A DNA stretch of 64,000 nt from Apoderus coryli (Eukaryota; Arthropoda; Insecta; Coleoptera; Attelabidae): assembly GCA_911728435.2 (NCBI GenBank), contig OU452211.1:4030001-4094000 (forward strand), read 5' to 3'. This document shows, in pieces, positions 44,640 to 56,240 of the stretch (position 1 is its first letter; each line of letters starts with the position of its first letter). The notes under the pieces are model-generated. The model had not been told where the DNA came from. It did no database searches and saw only the letters and a list, made by a program, of their open reading frames with translations. The position numbers and the translations under genes were made by a program.

Positions 44640-46439
44640 TGTGTCTATTAGATCGACAATTTAATCTTTTATAAATTTGGATATTACGTAGGTTGTTGTT
44701 GATATTAAAATGTTATTAATTTTAGTACAAAATTGAGCTGATTATAATAATTGTTTATTATGTATCTACTTACATGTTGTGAGTTCCCATAAATTAGTGG
44801 GTTCCAAGATAAATCAGGCGTTATTTCTCGTCTATAGACTGTTCTAGCATCCTAAAGAACTGTACTTTTACCTGATATCGTCAGCTTGAATAGGAATGAG
44901 AAAACTTGTTTTTAGGACATGCATTGTCAATGCCAAACTTCACTGAAGGCTGACAAACTGAAATGAGCCAATTCACATTCAAAATGATGTTGTGGTTTTA
45001 TTAACAACTTGAAGTTCTTGATCAACTTCGTGAGAAAAATAAGAAATAACTGCTTACATTCTTGAAAACCAAGTCATGTCACTTTTGTCTCCTTTGCAAG
45101 ATCAAATCTGTATACGAAGAAGCAGCTCGCAGAAGCAATCCTAAGCTATGTGGAACATCGAAAAATGAGATTGAACAGTGGGTTATAGATATAATATAAT
45201 TAAACAATCTATCAGTAATTTTGTCGTAAACATTAAATACAGAATCAATAAGTTCGCGTTGATTTTTTGGCAGGCTATATGAATTTGAGCATAAATAATT
45301 AGTATGACGTCGCTTTTTACAATACTGTATAGGTATATGCTAAAATCTACGCTTAATTTAGCCTTTCCAGGTTTTTCCATGCATTCACATTTAGTGCCTC
45401 TAAGCACATAACGTATAGAGCTACAGGTCCATATGTATATATACACAAGAATCGATAATCTCTCTATATGTTAGAGCCCTTAGGTTCCGCCAGATATATA
45501 TAACTATATTATAAACTGTAATCAATTATGTAGTATAGCAGTTTTAATGCAATTTCCACACGAGCAATATGGAAATGCAGGAAACCATCATCAGGGATTT
45601 CCAATTAGTTTTAATATTTTAACGTGGTGCAAAATTTATTATGAAATAACTCCGGTTACTATTTCATAACTTCAGAAATGTTTATTTATCAAAGTTGAAA
45701 GCTTTTTTTTTAATTACATTATCAAAAACATTTTTTTTTAACGTTTGATATCTACAGAATGGAGCAAAGAAAAGTGTGTAACTAGATTTGTATGTGAGGA
45801 GGGCCAACGCTGGAATTTTTATAGGGACAACACCACTAGGTACTTTCACAATAGTCTTAGAACGGTCAACTGCGTTAGTACCAAACTGACTTCAATAGCT
45901 CGTAAAGGGGCTAATCGATATGTTATACAGGGTGTATGTTAAGTACTTATGTACATTAAATTAACAGACGATTTTTTAAGTGATTGTAAGGCTAAAAGTT
46001 CATATAAACATGCTTCGTTCTCAAGATACTTAAATAAATATACTATATACAATTTTAGTGTAACTTGGCAGTGATATTTTTAGGTTTAGGGGGCTTGTCC
46101 CAAACGACCCCTTAAAGTGTATATACCCATATGTTTTTGACGGAAATCCGGGCTTAAAAGTATGTAATCATTAATATAAAAAGTTGAAATATGAAGTATA
46201 TGAAAGAAAAAAAGATTTACTATGCTCATCGTGTAAGCTTTTATCAATTTCGAGTATTTTTAAAACTTGCTCAAAAATATGCTAAAATTACTGTGTACGC
46301 GTGATGACGGGAATTGAATGGGTAGAATGAGAGATTGTTGTTGATGGGAAATGCAAAACTAAGTATAATTCCCAGACAGAATCTCTATTTGCAATATTTA
46401 CCACCCACCGTTAGGTCAAATTATTAGAGCTTACTCTGC
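44640..46439. other. Spacer, nothing firmly recognised
   Basis: TTATACAGGGTGTATG near 45922 is a DNA transposon-like terminus. An open frame at 45745-45942 has no known domain. Confidence 0.4.
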
Positions 46440-46770
46440 TCTGTTATCTAGATGCAAGCAGACTTTTTTTATTATTATCATTTAAATTCGGTTGCCGAAA
46501 TCGACCGGAGCGGCCAATCTCCAGTGATGTTGATTCTCCCACTGCCTGTACCCCCCAGCTCGAGAAAGAAAATACGTGTGTCTGAGCTGTACAGACACAG
46601 ACGGCCCCCCATCGTCCCTACCGTTTCCGACCCCAGCAGGTGGCAGAGGAGCATGGCCGATCGTTTAGTTCTCATCCAATTTCCTTCTGCATCCTGCTTG
46701 CTAAGTTTTCTGCCATATTATGGCAAGCAGGGATCTTCTGTAGATACTAAGTTCGGTGCTGATAAAAATA
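46440..46770 (+). repeat. Dispersed repeat family B, copy 2
   Basis: Matches 39560-39760 in order and spacing (see copy 1) and includes CCTGCTTGCTAAG and CCATATTATGGCAAGCA. It is richer in GC than its surroundings, which explains the 133-codon open frame; I do not regard that frame as a gene. Confidence 0.6.
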
Positions 46771-48430
46771 GGTGGAGTAAAGGTAAACAAGCAAAAGAAT
46801 CGACAGAATCTCCCGCTACACCTGATCCCGCATTTATGCCTGAGCACTCTTAATGAATATTTTTGACAAAAAAATAAACCCTTCATACCAGGGATTAGTT
46901 GTAATTAAAACAGTTGAATTTCAACTGTCCCTATACCGTTACAGGCCTCCCGATGACAATTGTCGAGCTTTTAAAACTGCCTGTCACTTGTTGCTTTTGT
47001 GTGGCTGAGGTCATGTAACCATGGCAACGGTACACAGCAAAACTACTTAGCGCTATCGCTTGATATTGTTTTAATGAACCTATTGTGGATGACTCTATTA
47101 TGCAGAGCTATGGCCGGATTCAATTATTATTATTTATTTGTACATAATTTTTATTTTGAGATATTTGGATACATGAAAAGTATAGAGTTAACAAGAGCTA
47201 AAAGTTGGTCAATTAATTTTTTTCATCACAATTTTAATTATTATTTTTATTTTTGTGATTTTGAATCAAATTGCAAATGAAAATCCTGAAGGTTTTACCT
47301 AATTCAATTAAGCAAACAACCAACGTGATTATTAATATCAATAAAACACGAAAGTGTTTATTGACGTATCATCTACAAACCTGATCCAAAACGTAATTTA
47401 ATTTGTTATCTGAAAAAACACACGAAATTTCATTTAAAACAATGAAAATTATGTTATCCAGAAAAAAAAATCATCCCAAACATTAAATTAATAATTGCAT
47501 TCTTTGTTTGTTTGTTTGTTGATCAGACATAATGGAATTATTTATTGGTTTTTGTTATTTTGGTTTTATGATATACCGATGCAAAAATTATTTGATCAAA
47601 CTATTACAAGTTATATTACATATTATTTGTATGATATGGAAAGCTAAAAAGTAGTTCATATCTCTGGATATTGTTGGGTGTTCTGGCTTGGCTTTTTGAT
47701 GATTTTATTCATTTTTATTGTACGAACATTCCTAGTGATCACTCTCATACAGGAAAATCCTCAGAATATTAAACAATTTATTTTTCTGAGGCAAAATCCA
47801 ATAAAAGTAATTTGTAGGGGTTACTTCGATGATTTATCTCTCTGACCTTCCACCTTCAAAAAGAGATTGTCGATATTAAATGGTAATCTATTTAATACAA
47901 TTCTTTGTTCCAGTCGTGATAGACTTTTAATCCAAAAATCATTACACATTCAATGTATCGTAAACAAGGGTTTATTATTTAGAGAAAATTTGTAAGAAAA
48001 ATCTGTAAACCTAAGTAATTAACTAGAGAACATGAGATTCAATTTAATTAAGGAACTTTTACAAGCAATCCTAAGTTCAATAGCGAAAAGTTTTGCAATA
48101 AAAAAAGGGGATATTATGTCGGAATTTTGTAGACGTGTAGTTTTCTAATGAAATTTCAAAAGAATCTCTCCTTTATAGGTCGCGTTAGGAAACTGCATAA
48201 AAGAATTCCGATTTGTTCGTTTTTTTTGAGTTGAAAATTTATGAATCTGGTTTAATTGGTTAGAAATCTGATAAGTTTCATAAAGAAATGAAAGTAAGTG
48301 TTTTTTACATTTTAATACATTAAAAAATACTTCTGGTACCACAGGAAGCTAGGGAAACTTCATTTAAAGAAAATAAAGATCTCTACAATCAAACGAGATA
48401 TTTACTAAATGTCTAATCAAAATACGCAAC
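46771..48430. other. AT-rich spacer with TTTG microsatellite
   Basis: A TTTG tandem tract lies at about 47503-47520. No gene recognised. Confidence 0.5.
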
Positions 48431-48745
48431 TCCTCAACATCTATAATATTGCATAGAGTGCATTAACTCGATTATATCCAGCTTTTTGGTTTTTGATTGA
48501 AAGAACATCTTCAATTGTCTCAGGGCTAGAGTGTTCCTCAGTTTCGTGTCCCTTCATGCTGTCCTGTCCTGCCCCCCAATTCAGAGTAGTGAAGTTATGT
48601 TGAATTGCAAGTTGCTTTAGGGACTGTTTCCATTCGCATGTTGATTTGAAGGTGCGAACGACCTGGTAGTGACATAGTATATCAGCTTCTATTTGGATAC
48701 CTTCCTCGTACACTAGTCTGTCGTCTTTTGTTTGCTTTTTCAATA
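48430..48745 (-). pseudogene. Decayed retroelement RNase H fragment
   Basis: The minus strand reads EADILCHYQVVRTFKSTCEW, KQSLKQLAIQHN, then FTTLNWGAGQDSMKGHETEE. This follows the R1/Jockey RNase H pattern (KAL----V-S--V-EC--SLN-LA--N-V-L-WVPGHSG--GNE-ADE). Key catalytic positions are degraded. Confidence 0.5.
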
Positions 48746-50477
48746 TTATTATGCTCCATGGAGGAGCTCGTCTAATCTTTGTGTCAGCACTAGATTTGTT
48801 AAAATTCCCTAGTTGTATGCTTTGTATTAGTCGGAATCGTTATTCTTCGAAAAAAGGCCTTTGGGAATGATATATAATATATAAAATCTTGTTAGCTGTT
48901 TAGCAAGCCAAGATCAACACAAGTCGTCCCGCTAGGGAAATCAAGTGTTGTAGATTTAATCAAGTTTTTTCAACTTCTTATCTAATCATCATCGTTGCGA
49001 ACTTTGTTTCAACTAATATATTGCTTGATTGATTTTACACATTTGGTTTGCGTCTTATTTTACTATAAATTCTATTGAAAGTATGATATCAGTTGGTAGT
49101 TACTAACGAGGTTTTTGCTAGTTTCCTGACTAGGCATAATAGAAAATCTTCGCAATTCTCAAGGAAAACTATTTTTGTCGGAAACGGAAAATTAAGGAAG
49201 GACTGAATGAACGCCTCCGTGGGCTGAATTATTTATTTCATATAATAGGAAATTGGGATAGAAGGAAGCGAAAACTGAAACCGAATAATATATAACAAAT
49301 TTACGCAAGACATGACATTTATTTTCTAACCATATTCATATTAATGAATATCACAAAATGGAATATTAATGTAAATTTTTAAATTAATTTTTACTAATTT
49401 TTTTATTGGAATACAATTACAAATTCACCTTGTCTCGTTCAAAGTAACTATGTTGGTGGCACATGCACATGTGAAAACAATGCTTTCATGCATAAGCTTT
49501 ACTCTAAAATGCTTTAAAGTCAAGTTTGCCTTCAAGATGGTGCCTTACTTTGGTGAGTGTGCAAAATTATACATAGCCTACTTTAATATTAAGGTTTACT
49601 ACTGGAAGCTATTACAAGTCGACGATTAAATATACAGGGAGTTTTAAAAAGCATGCACCACTATTGCTATGTTCGAAACGGTAAGATGGACGAGCTTGAG
49701 AAAAAAAGTTGCCGCTTTTGATGCCCATTCAAGCTCTATTTACCGTGTTGCCAAATTATTGTTAGTTTCGGGATACCGGGTGATTTGTGAAAAATTATAT
49801 TTCGCTGAATATTTCGAAACCTATTAACTTCAGAGAAAAAGCTTATAGGAAAAAAGAGAAGTGTCGTTCTTTTTTGGTGAAATGAGTTTTGTTAACATTC
49901 GCGATATCATTTTATTTTTTTTAAATAGAGACCTGGAATATTTTTGTCACAATTTTAGGGTAAATCTTATTTCTTACACAACCATGTATCACACCAATAT
50001 AATTTCTGACGTTTCGAACTAAAAAATCCATTCAAATTCGCTGAATAAAAGTTTGTCGATTTATGAAATTTTTTGAATACTTAAAAGCGTATAAATCAAA
50101 AATTTGAAGAATTTAGATATTGACAAAGTATACACTGTCTGACAGATAGTTTTGTCAGCTTTTCATATTAGTAATTTTATACAGGGTGTTCCAAATAAAA
50201 ACATGTTTCTAGAATTTTTGTAAGTTAACGACAAAAATCAAGTTCTAAATCGCTCTATACTATACTTAGACTAAGATGTAGGTAACCAGAAGATCACTGG
50301 GCATTTGATTCTACTAAAAATTCAAATTTAGTGGAAGATTGAATTTAGTTTATTCCAGGTAAACTGGCACAGATAAGTAAAGCGAAGGAATAAGAATTTG
50401 AAATTTGAAAAACATACAGGGTGTTCTATTTCAAATAGCGGTTTAGAGTAGATCCGGCAACACCTTTGTACAAATAC
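48746..50477. other. Spacer with TACAGGG-type termini
   Basis: TATACAGGGAG near 49633, TTATACAGGGTGTTCC near 50180 and CATACAGGGTGTTC near 50413 look like MITE ends; the first two could delimit one element of about 550 bases. No coding sequence. Confidence 0.45.
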
Positions 50478-50778
50478 AAAAGATACCCTGTCCAGCGGTG
50501 TTCCGCTGCTGACGAGACCAATTGAGGTCATAAGAGGAGGAGCGGATTGCACGTTTGATCAAAGCAAAAGCTTCTAAACCAGGTGGGAGTCGCGAGACCC
50601 CAGACCTTTCGTTTAGGCAGCTACGGCTACGGTTTCTTTACCGTACTGATAAGAGCACCATGAGCTCGAAAACGATGGATGAACGCGTGTGCACGAGTCA
50701 AACGTGCATACCGCTCCTCCTGTTTCGACCTCAATTGGTCTTGTCAGCAGCGGAACACCGCTGGACAGGGTATCTTTT
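50478..50778. repeat. GC-rich fold-back element, 81-base arms
   Basis: Arms 50478-50558 and 50698-50778 are inverted copies, starting AAAAGATACCCTGTCCAGCG and containing GGTGTTCCGCTGCTGACGAG and ACCAATTGAGGTC. The 139-base interior is unrelated. Open frames on both strands here are composition effects. Confidence 0.8.
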
Positions 50779-51222
50779 ATAATTTTTATTTCGTAAAATT
50801 TTATTATTCTCTTTTTTTCTTTCAGGCGAGTTTTTCGAAAATTGTCCAATCCCATGCCGGCGCGAAGGGGGCTTCTGGCTCCCCAAAACACTTTCCTCGA
50901 TACGATAGCAACCAGATTTGATGGCACACGTAAGTATCAACGGTTAATTATTACATAATCTGTTATTCTACTTACAGAAATATTACCTTGTTGTTACACA
51001 TTTTAGCTGAACGTAATGGGATAAAGTTATAGCATATTACCTGATTGTTAATGGTCTATAATTATTAGTTCCAACAGTATAAAGTTCTATTATACACTTT
51101 GTACTCTTTGTTGACTATTAAAACTAATGCAGTAACAGCGTTCGGATATATTGTAACTATGTAGCTGAATTAAAAAATGTACCGGTTGCAAGAAAACAAG
51201 TCCGCTCTGGTATTAATTTAAT
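50779..51222. other. Spacer, nothing recognised
   Basis: A GC-richer patch at 50820-50930 (GCCGGCGCGAAGGGGGCTTC) stands out but is not identifiable. Confidence 0.35.
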
Positions 51223-51870
51223 AAGCCCGACGTTGTTGTACTTTCAGCAGAATTTTTAATATTGGGGACAACCAAAGTGCGCAAGAGACCAAGTGGGGCT
51301 TATCGGAAGCTTGCGAAGTTGAGTAATTTTCTGTTTTGCCAAAAACTGTTGCGCAACGTACGATGAATGTGCTCATGCATTCTCGATATGAAGAACATAG
51401 TTGTCAATCGCCCAAAAATGAGACCGTTTTCTTCTGCGTCAGACAACCTTATCTTTAAGGTAAAATTCTTTATTGATCGACTGACTTCTTGGAGCATATT
51501 CGTAGGGCACTGCACCTTAATTGTCGGAGACAAATAACGTACAGAGCTTTTGTTTGATGGGCGAAGGCTTTAAAGCTTTACAAAAAACGACCCAAGCAAA
51601 GTTGGCTATTTTGAAGTGGCAAGCTTGCCTGGCTGTTATTGGTGCACTATCGACCACACCGTCAGGAACTATGGGATTACCTATGGCTTTAACTATAGCG
51701 GCTATAAAGCGTTTAAACTCAATAAGACTTTCATCAAGAACAGTGTGCACTTGTCAAAACAGACACTTAAATATCAGGCAATATAATAATCTGGACTGGA
51801 TTCCTGGCCACGAAACAAATACACACGACCGACGGTCAAAGGGAGTAACTGGTTACGCTCGTATCTGACA
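51223..51870 (+). pseudogene. Decayed non-LTR polymerase to RNase H linker
   Basis: After a poorly readable start (ETKWGLSEAC), the frame at about 51521-51868 reads KWQACLAVIGALSTTPSGTM followed by LALTI-like residues. It matches the conserved RVQRLACL-ITGA-RTTPT-AME block between reverse transcriptase and RNase H in R1/Jockey-type elements. Upstream sequence has stops. Confidence 0.6.
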
Positions 51871-53123
51871 GAGGTTTTAAGCTATCTCAACAAAGATACT
51901 ACCTACCCAAAAATTACGTGATTCAATGTTCTCATTTATACTTTTTGAACTACCAATAGTTTTGGTTTTGTAACGGTACTTTGTGTGTGTACTATTTTAT
52001 ATATATTATACAGGATGTCCATTTAATTTCTCGGGTCTTAGATTGGTTAATTCAATAAAAATTTTGCTTTGCCAAATTCTTGAATTTTTAAGGATTTTTC
52101 TGACGAAATCACTATTTTATTTATATTTCAATTCCGCCGTAATGTTTCATTGAAATTTTGCAAAAAGTATGCTTAAACTGAGATGATTTTATATGCAACG
52201 TTGTGGGTTCCTTATACAGGGAGTCCAAATTTGGTATTTAATAATAATAATAATAATTTCTTTTGAAGATACTAGCTACTCGAAATCAAAACCAACAGCC
52301 AGTATAAACAATTAACATTATTTGTTTCCAAAACAATATTGAAAACAAAAAGTTGACCAATGTTTCTGTGGTTGAAATAGGGCAAATGATCCTCAAGCAC
52401 ACATCAAAGGGGAGCACAAAGGAAAAATAAATTTCTCCAGGGCATAATAATCACACCAGAGTGATTTGTAGATAAAAATATTACTGAATACTGAACTGAA
52501 ATAAGTTTCAGCTAAAAAATCAATTCGTATCTGTTGCCATCAGCCTAAGGTCGTGACGTTGAATTTTTTTTACCCTCTCATTTTTATGTGTTGCTTCAAT
52601 ATTTATGTACCTATTTTTATTTTTCACTTGCGCTGAAATATGAGATGTGTATTACCTCCAAAGATAAACATGAAATTTTTTTCTAGAACGTATTTCGAAA
52701 CAGTATATTGTTGGTTTTCAAAACAATGGACTTATATATATTATGATACCAAATTTTACGTTTTCCACCCTCGTTTGTTTGTAATTAAAATTATTTACAA
52801 CATACACAATTGCTTTTTGTTTTATATTGTATATCATTTTCGAGTAAATTTATGGGGCGTGTGACAATAAAATAACAAAACTATAATTATTGTTCACAAG
52901 AGTCTTTTTCTATGAAGCTCATTACGCTTGTTCTTTTGCAGCTTCATTGTGCTAATATTTTGCTCAATATAATACAAATATATAATACAAATTTCATCAT
53001 ACGTTCTGTGCCCGAATTCCGGTTCACATTTAATATAACTTTTTGTAAGACTTGATATTTATCATTGTTTGTTTGTGCATTTACCATTTTTAAAATTTAA
53101 AAAAGACGGTTAGATGGTACCTG
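51871..53123. other. AT-rich spacer
   Basis: Contains ACAGGATGTCC near 52012, TATACAGGGAGTCC near 52213 and an ATA microsatellite near 52239-52255. No gene recognised. Confidence 0.45.
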
Positions 53124-53480
53124 GTTTGGTCTAAGCATAATATATTTCCGTATAATCTCCAAATAGTGGACTTTTTCGTCCTCTTTATTTGTAATAGTAC
53201 GATCGTTGAATGTGTGTCTAGGTATTCGGAATTTTTACTATCTTAAATGATTTCCGATATTCAATATCATTAAGAGTTATAATAAGCCCTACGTTGTTGT
53301 CCTTACAGTAGAATTTTTAATATTGGGAACAGTCAAAGGTCGCAAGAGACCAAATAGGGCTTGTCGGAGGCTGGTGAGGTTGAATAATTTTCTGTTTTGC
53401 CAAAAACTGTTGTTGTTGGTTTGGTCTGAGCGTCATATATTTTCGTGTAATCCCCAAATAGTGGACTTTCAAGAATCTAC
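53124..53480 (+). repeat. Direct repeats and a second copy of 51223-51352
   Basis: 53281-53412 is a diverged copy of 51223-51352 (shared blocks ATAAGCCC, ACGTTGTTGT, AGAATTTTTAATATTGG and TTTTCTGTTTTGCCAAAAAC). It is flanked by direct repeats of GGTTTGGTCT with CCAAATAGTGGACTTT (53127-53175 and 53416-53470). Confidence 0.65.
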
Positions 53481-53538
53481 AAATTTTGTTCCTTAGTAAA
53501 AACGTTGGCCTTTTTGGGTCTGTTCTTGTTACCTTTGG

Positions 53539-53575
53539 ACTCTATATGAGAAAACTTTAACATATAGAGTCCAAT
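53539..53575. repeat. Short perfect hairpin
   Basis: GGACTCTATATG and its complement CATATAGAGTCC enclose a 12-base loop. Function unknown. Confidence 0.6.
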
Positions 53576-54109
53576 ATATCATATGTGGTACATCAGTACC
53601 AACCAAGTATTTCTTATGATAGTATATGGACAGTGAACGTATTTTAATAAGCAGAGAAAAGCCACAGGCGATTAGAGCGGATGGTAATACTACGGTGGTC
53701 AGGCATATTGACAGACAATGCTGGATAACCCAGCACGTTGTCTTGTTGTCTTTTTGCTTATTTTTTCACAGAATTGAGCCAGACCCTCTATTGTTGTTAG
53801 TAATGTGATACAATGAAATTCAAATGATTATATGGGGAAATTTAACGTTCGTCCATGTGCTGAAGCATTGAACTATTTCCTATTATGTACGTTGATCTTC
53901 TAGAGCAATAAGGTCAAATTGCCTGTGATTCAGCTCAATATTTAACTAGAAAAAGGTACAAGTTTTTTTCTAATAAATTATCTTAATTCTAGTCCTATAT
54001 ATTTAAGATCCTGCTAACAAACTTTAGCTTGACGTACGTTACTACTCGTTTCAACAACCTACAGAGAGGCACATTGTGAGGTCTCCTGATTACGAATTTC
54101 ATGATTTTG
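53576..54109. other. Spacer, nothing recognised
   Basis: The open frame at 53626-53808 has no recognisable domain. Confidence 0.35.
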
Positions 54110-54560
54110 GAAAAAACAGCCCAACACTACAGAATTACACTGACGGGACACAAAGGCATCGAGGGGAAACAAAACGGCAAAAACTGCACCTGAACCAATC
54201 TCTGGCATTATTAAGAATCATATGATCCGCTTAAGGACAAAGGAACAATAAGAGTCTTACTGGAGGAATACTCCAGCTCTGAGACCACCGAAGAAGTTCA
54301 TATATCCTCAGAATCAAAAGACAAACAGCTTATCGAATTGATGATCATAGAGGACGCATTACAGGCCTTCTTACAGGCCACCGGTGAGGTACCATCTGCG
54401 AAAGATGGGTCTACACTATTATACGTCTACGATAAATGTCGTTTTTGCGAAGAAGCAGTATAAACTCTAAAGCACATTCTCTGCGACTGTTTGACATTGT
54501 TCTGCAAAAAGTGAAATCCGGCTAGATTGAAGTCATTCAGAAATGATATCTCAGAGGTCG
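54110..54560 (+). pseudogene. Decayed RNase H and C-terminal Cys motif of a non-LTR element
   Basis: Plus-strand pieces read ITLTGHKGIEGKQNG (compare WVPGHKGIEGNE-AD), LLEEYSSSETTEE, LQAFLQATGE (compare LTG-LTGH) and DKCRFCEEAVTLKHILCDC with one stop removed from view between V and T. The final Cys motif is characteristic of Jockey/R1-type tails. Confidence 0.55.
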
Positions 54561-55269
54561 AAGACGGATGAAGCACAGCTACAATTTACGCGTTCTAGAA
54601 ATTTTGATTAGCTATTTTCAATGGTATAGCAATACAAACATGTGAGCAATCGTTGTCGTTGGACTGATTTGTTCACATGTCCCATTTTTACACTTCTCAT
54701 CTACGCCCTCTATATTCCACAATTTAATCAACTCCTTCTGATGTCCCGGAGTATATTTGTTGCAAATTTTGGGTGAACTCCGTTGAGCTGTTCTCTAGTA
54801 ATCATGTAAGTGGATTGGCAAAATAACAGACATAAACTTTGTAACAGATTTAAGGAAATAATCAACGTCCTTCCTACAAAAAAATTACAATTTATATATT
54901 TTTGTGAAAAAATCCGTACCCGTATCTACTGAAAATATAGTTGAATGCCCTTTAGTTTTCTGTTGCTTTTTTAAACGTTTTTTGTTTTCACCGTGTTGCT
55001 CGTTTCTCTTTTAATAACTTCGAAAGTACATGTTAACAGTAGGAATAAATATTCGTTGCTTTTCTTGCACCTCCAATTTAGAAGTGCGCCGCGCTGTTTG
55101 GGTTTCAGTTCCTTTAAGAGAGGGAAAAAACCCCGAAAGTTTGTTTGCGAGTAGAATTTCCCTGAATCGATACTTCTCGCTTTTTTAAGTTGTAATTTTA
55201 TCTGAAGTCGAGCTTTTAACAGCTTTAAAGAAGATGTAGTCTGGAAATAAATCTGGTTCTTATGTTATT
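54561..55269. other. Spacer, nothing recognised
   Basis: No recognisable gene or repeat. Confidence 0.35.
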
Positions 55270-55860
55270 CCATGCTTTTTGATGCGTGACTGTGCAATAA
55301 TATTTCCAAAACACTTAGAAGTTTTGTTTAATTTATCTTTAAAACATTTAAGCTTTCCCGAGAGTTAGAGATCCTCAAGAGTTTATCCCGCTTATAAGCA
55401 GGTTGTTTATTCATTAAAATTTTCAAAGTGTTTAAAAATGGTTTTTTATCATTTTAGGCAGAAACTTCCACAGGCAATTAGACTCATAGAAACAAAACAT
55501 CTGGATAAGTCCTACGTCAAATTTTGCAATAACCAAGTGCACTTTACGTGAAGGCAGTTAAAATGAACGTAGAATCTATAAAAAATATATTTGATCAAAA
55601 TGGTTTTTTCCCTGGGTGTTCAACTTCCGCGAACTTAAGTCAATATTACACATATATAACTGGAGCCAAAAGCTGTTATTTATACCAACTTCTCGAAAAC
55701 ATCCCATCAGATTGGCCAGCATACATTTTTTTCAGTCATATCTTTCTAATAGCTCCCAATTTGTTCATGATTAGACCTTAGAGTATATAAGTGTATCATC
55801 TGGAGTTCCACCGGAGTCTGTTTTGGATCCTCTTCTTTTTAACATTTATATGATTCAAAA
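55270..55860 (+). pseudogene. Decayed non-LTR reverse transcriptase, third subfamily
   Basis: Reading in several plus-strand frames: RDCAIIFPKHLEVLFNLSL, QNGFFPGCSTSANLSQYYTY, and SGVPPESVLDPLLFNIYMI. These correspond in order to the finger region, the QHGF-PGRST block and the SGVPQGS-LGPLLF-IYIND block. The catalytic ADD region was not found. Confidence 0.6.
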
Positions 55861-56000
55861 AAAAAAATACTGTTCTTCTTTGATTTTTGAATATATCCGA
55901 CTCCTCTTCGTTATTGATTGCTTCAGAAAATGTATCTTATTGATATTGATCAAATTAGTTCGCAAATCCTCAAGTTTTTCGTGAAAGTAAATACATTAAA
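55861..56000. other. Spacer
   Basis: Short AT-rich stretch linking the reverse transcriptase remnant to repeat family A. Confidence 0.4.
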
Positions 56001-56240
56001 AAAGAAAAAATCGGTTGTGTCACCCCAAAACTTCCCCGACAAGTTATAATATATGTACCTAATCTAAAATATATGACTTGCGTAACTTAAATGATGACAT
56101 TTTAAACGCTATTTTCTCAAGAATTATAAGGGCAAATATCAAAAGTGACCTATCGCTATAGAGCAGATAAAAAATGCTTCAAAATGAGGTATCATTCGAC
56201 ACCTACTGATATATGAAAATTTAGTGGTTTTACGTCGTCA
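56001..56240 (+). repeat. Dispersed repeat family A, copy 2
   Basis: Contains GTTGTGTCACCCCAAAACTT as in copy 3 and the body TTTTAAACGC to TATTTGAAAA-like sequence as in copy 1. A tRNA-like stretch follows (GTTGGCCTATGTGTTAACG at about 56269 as box A and GAGTTCAAAACTGG at about 56315 as a weak box B), suggesting association with a SINE. Confidence 0.55.

Noticed and set aside
46452..46853. 133-codon plus-strand open frame
   Set aside because: Overlaps dispersed repeat family B; no domain, and the repeat copy at 39560 does not preserve the frame.
50555..50940. Overlapping open frames on both strands
   Set aside because: They lie in the fold-back element and mirror its inverted structure.
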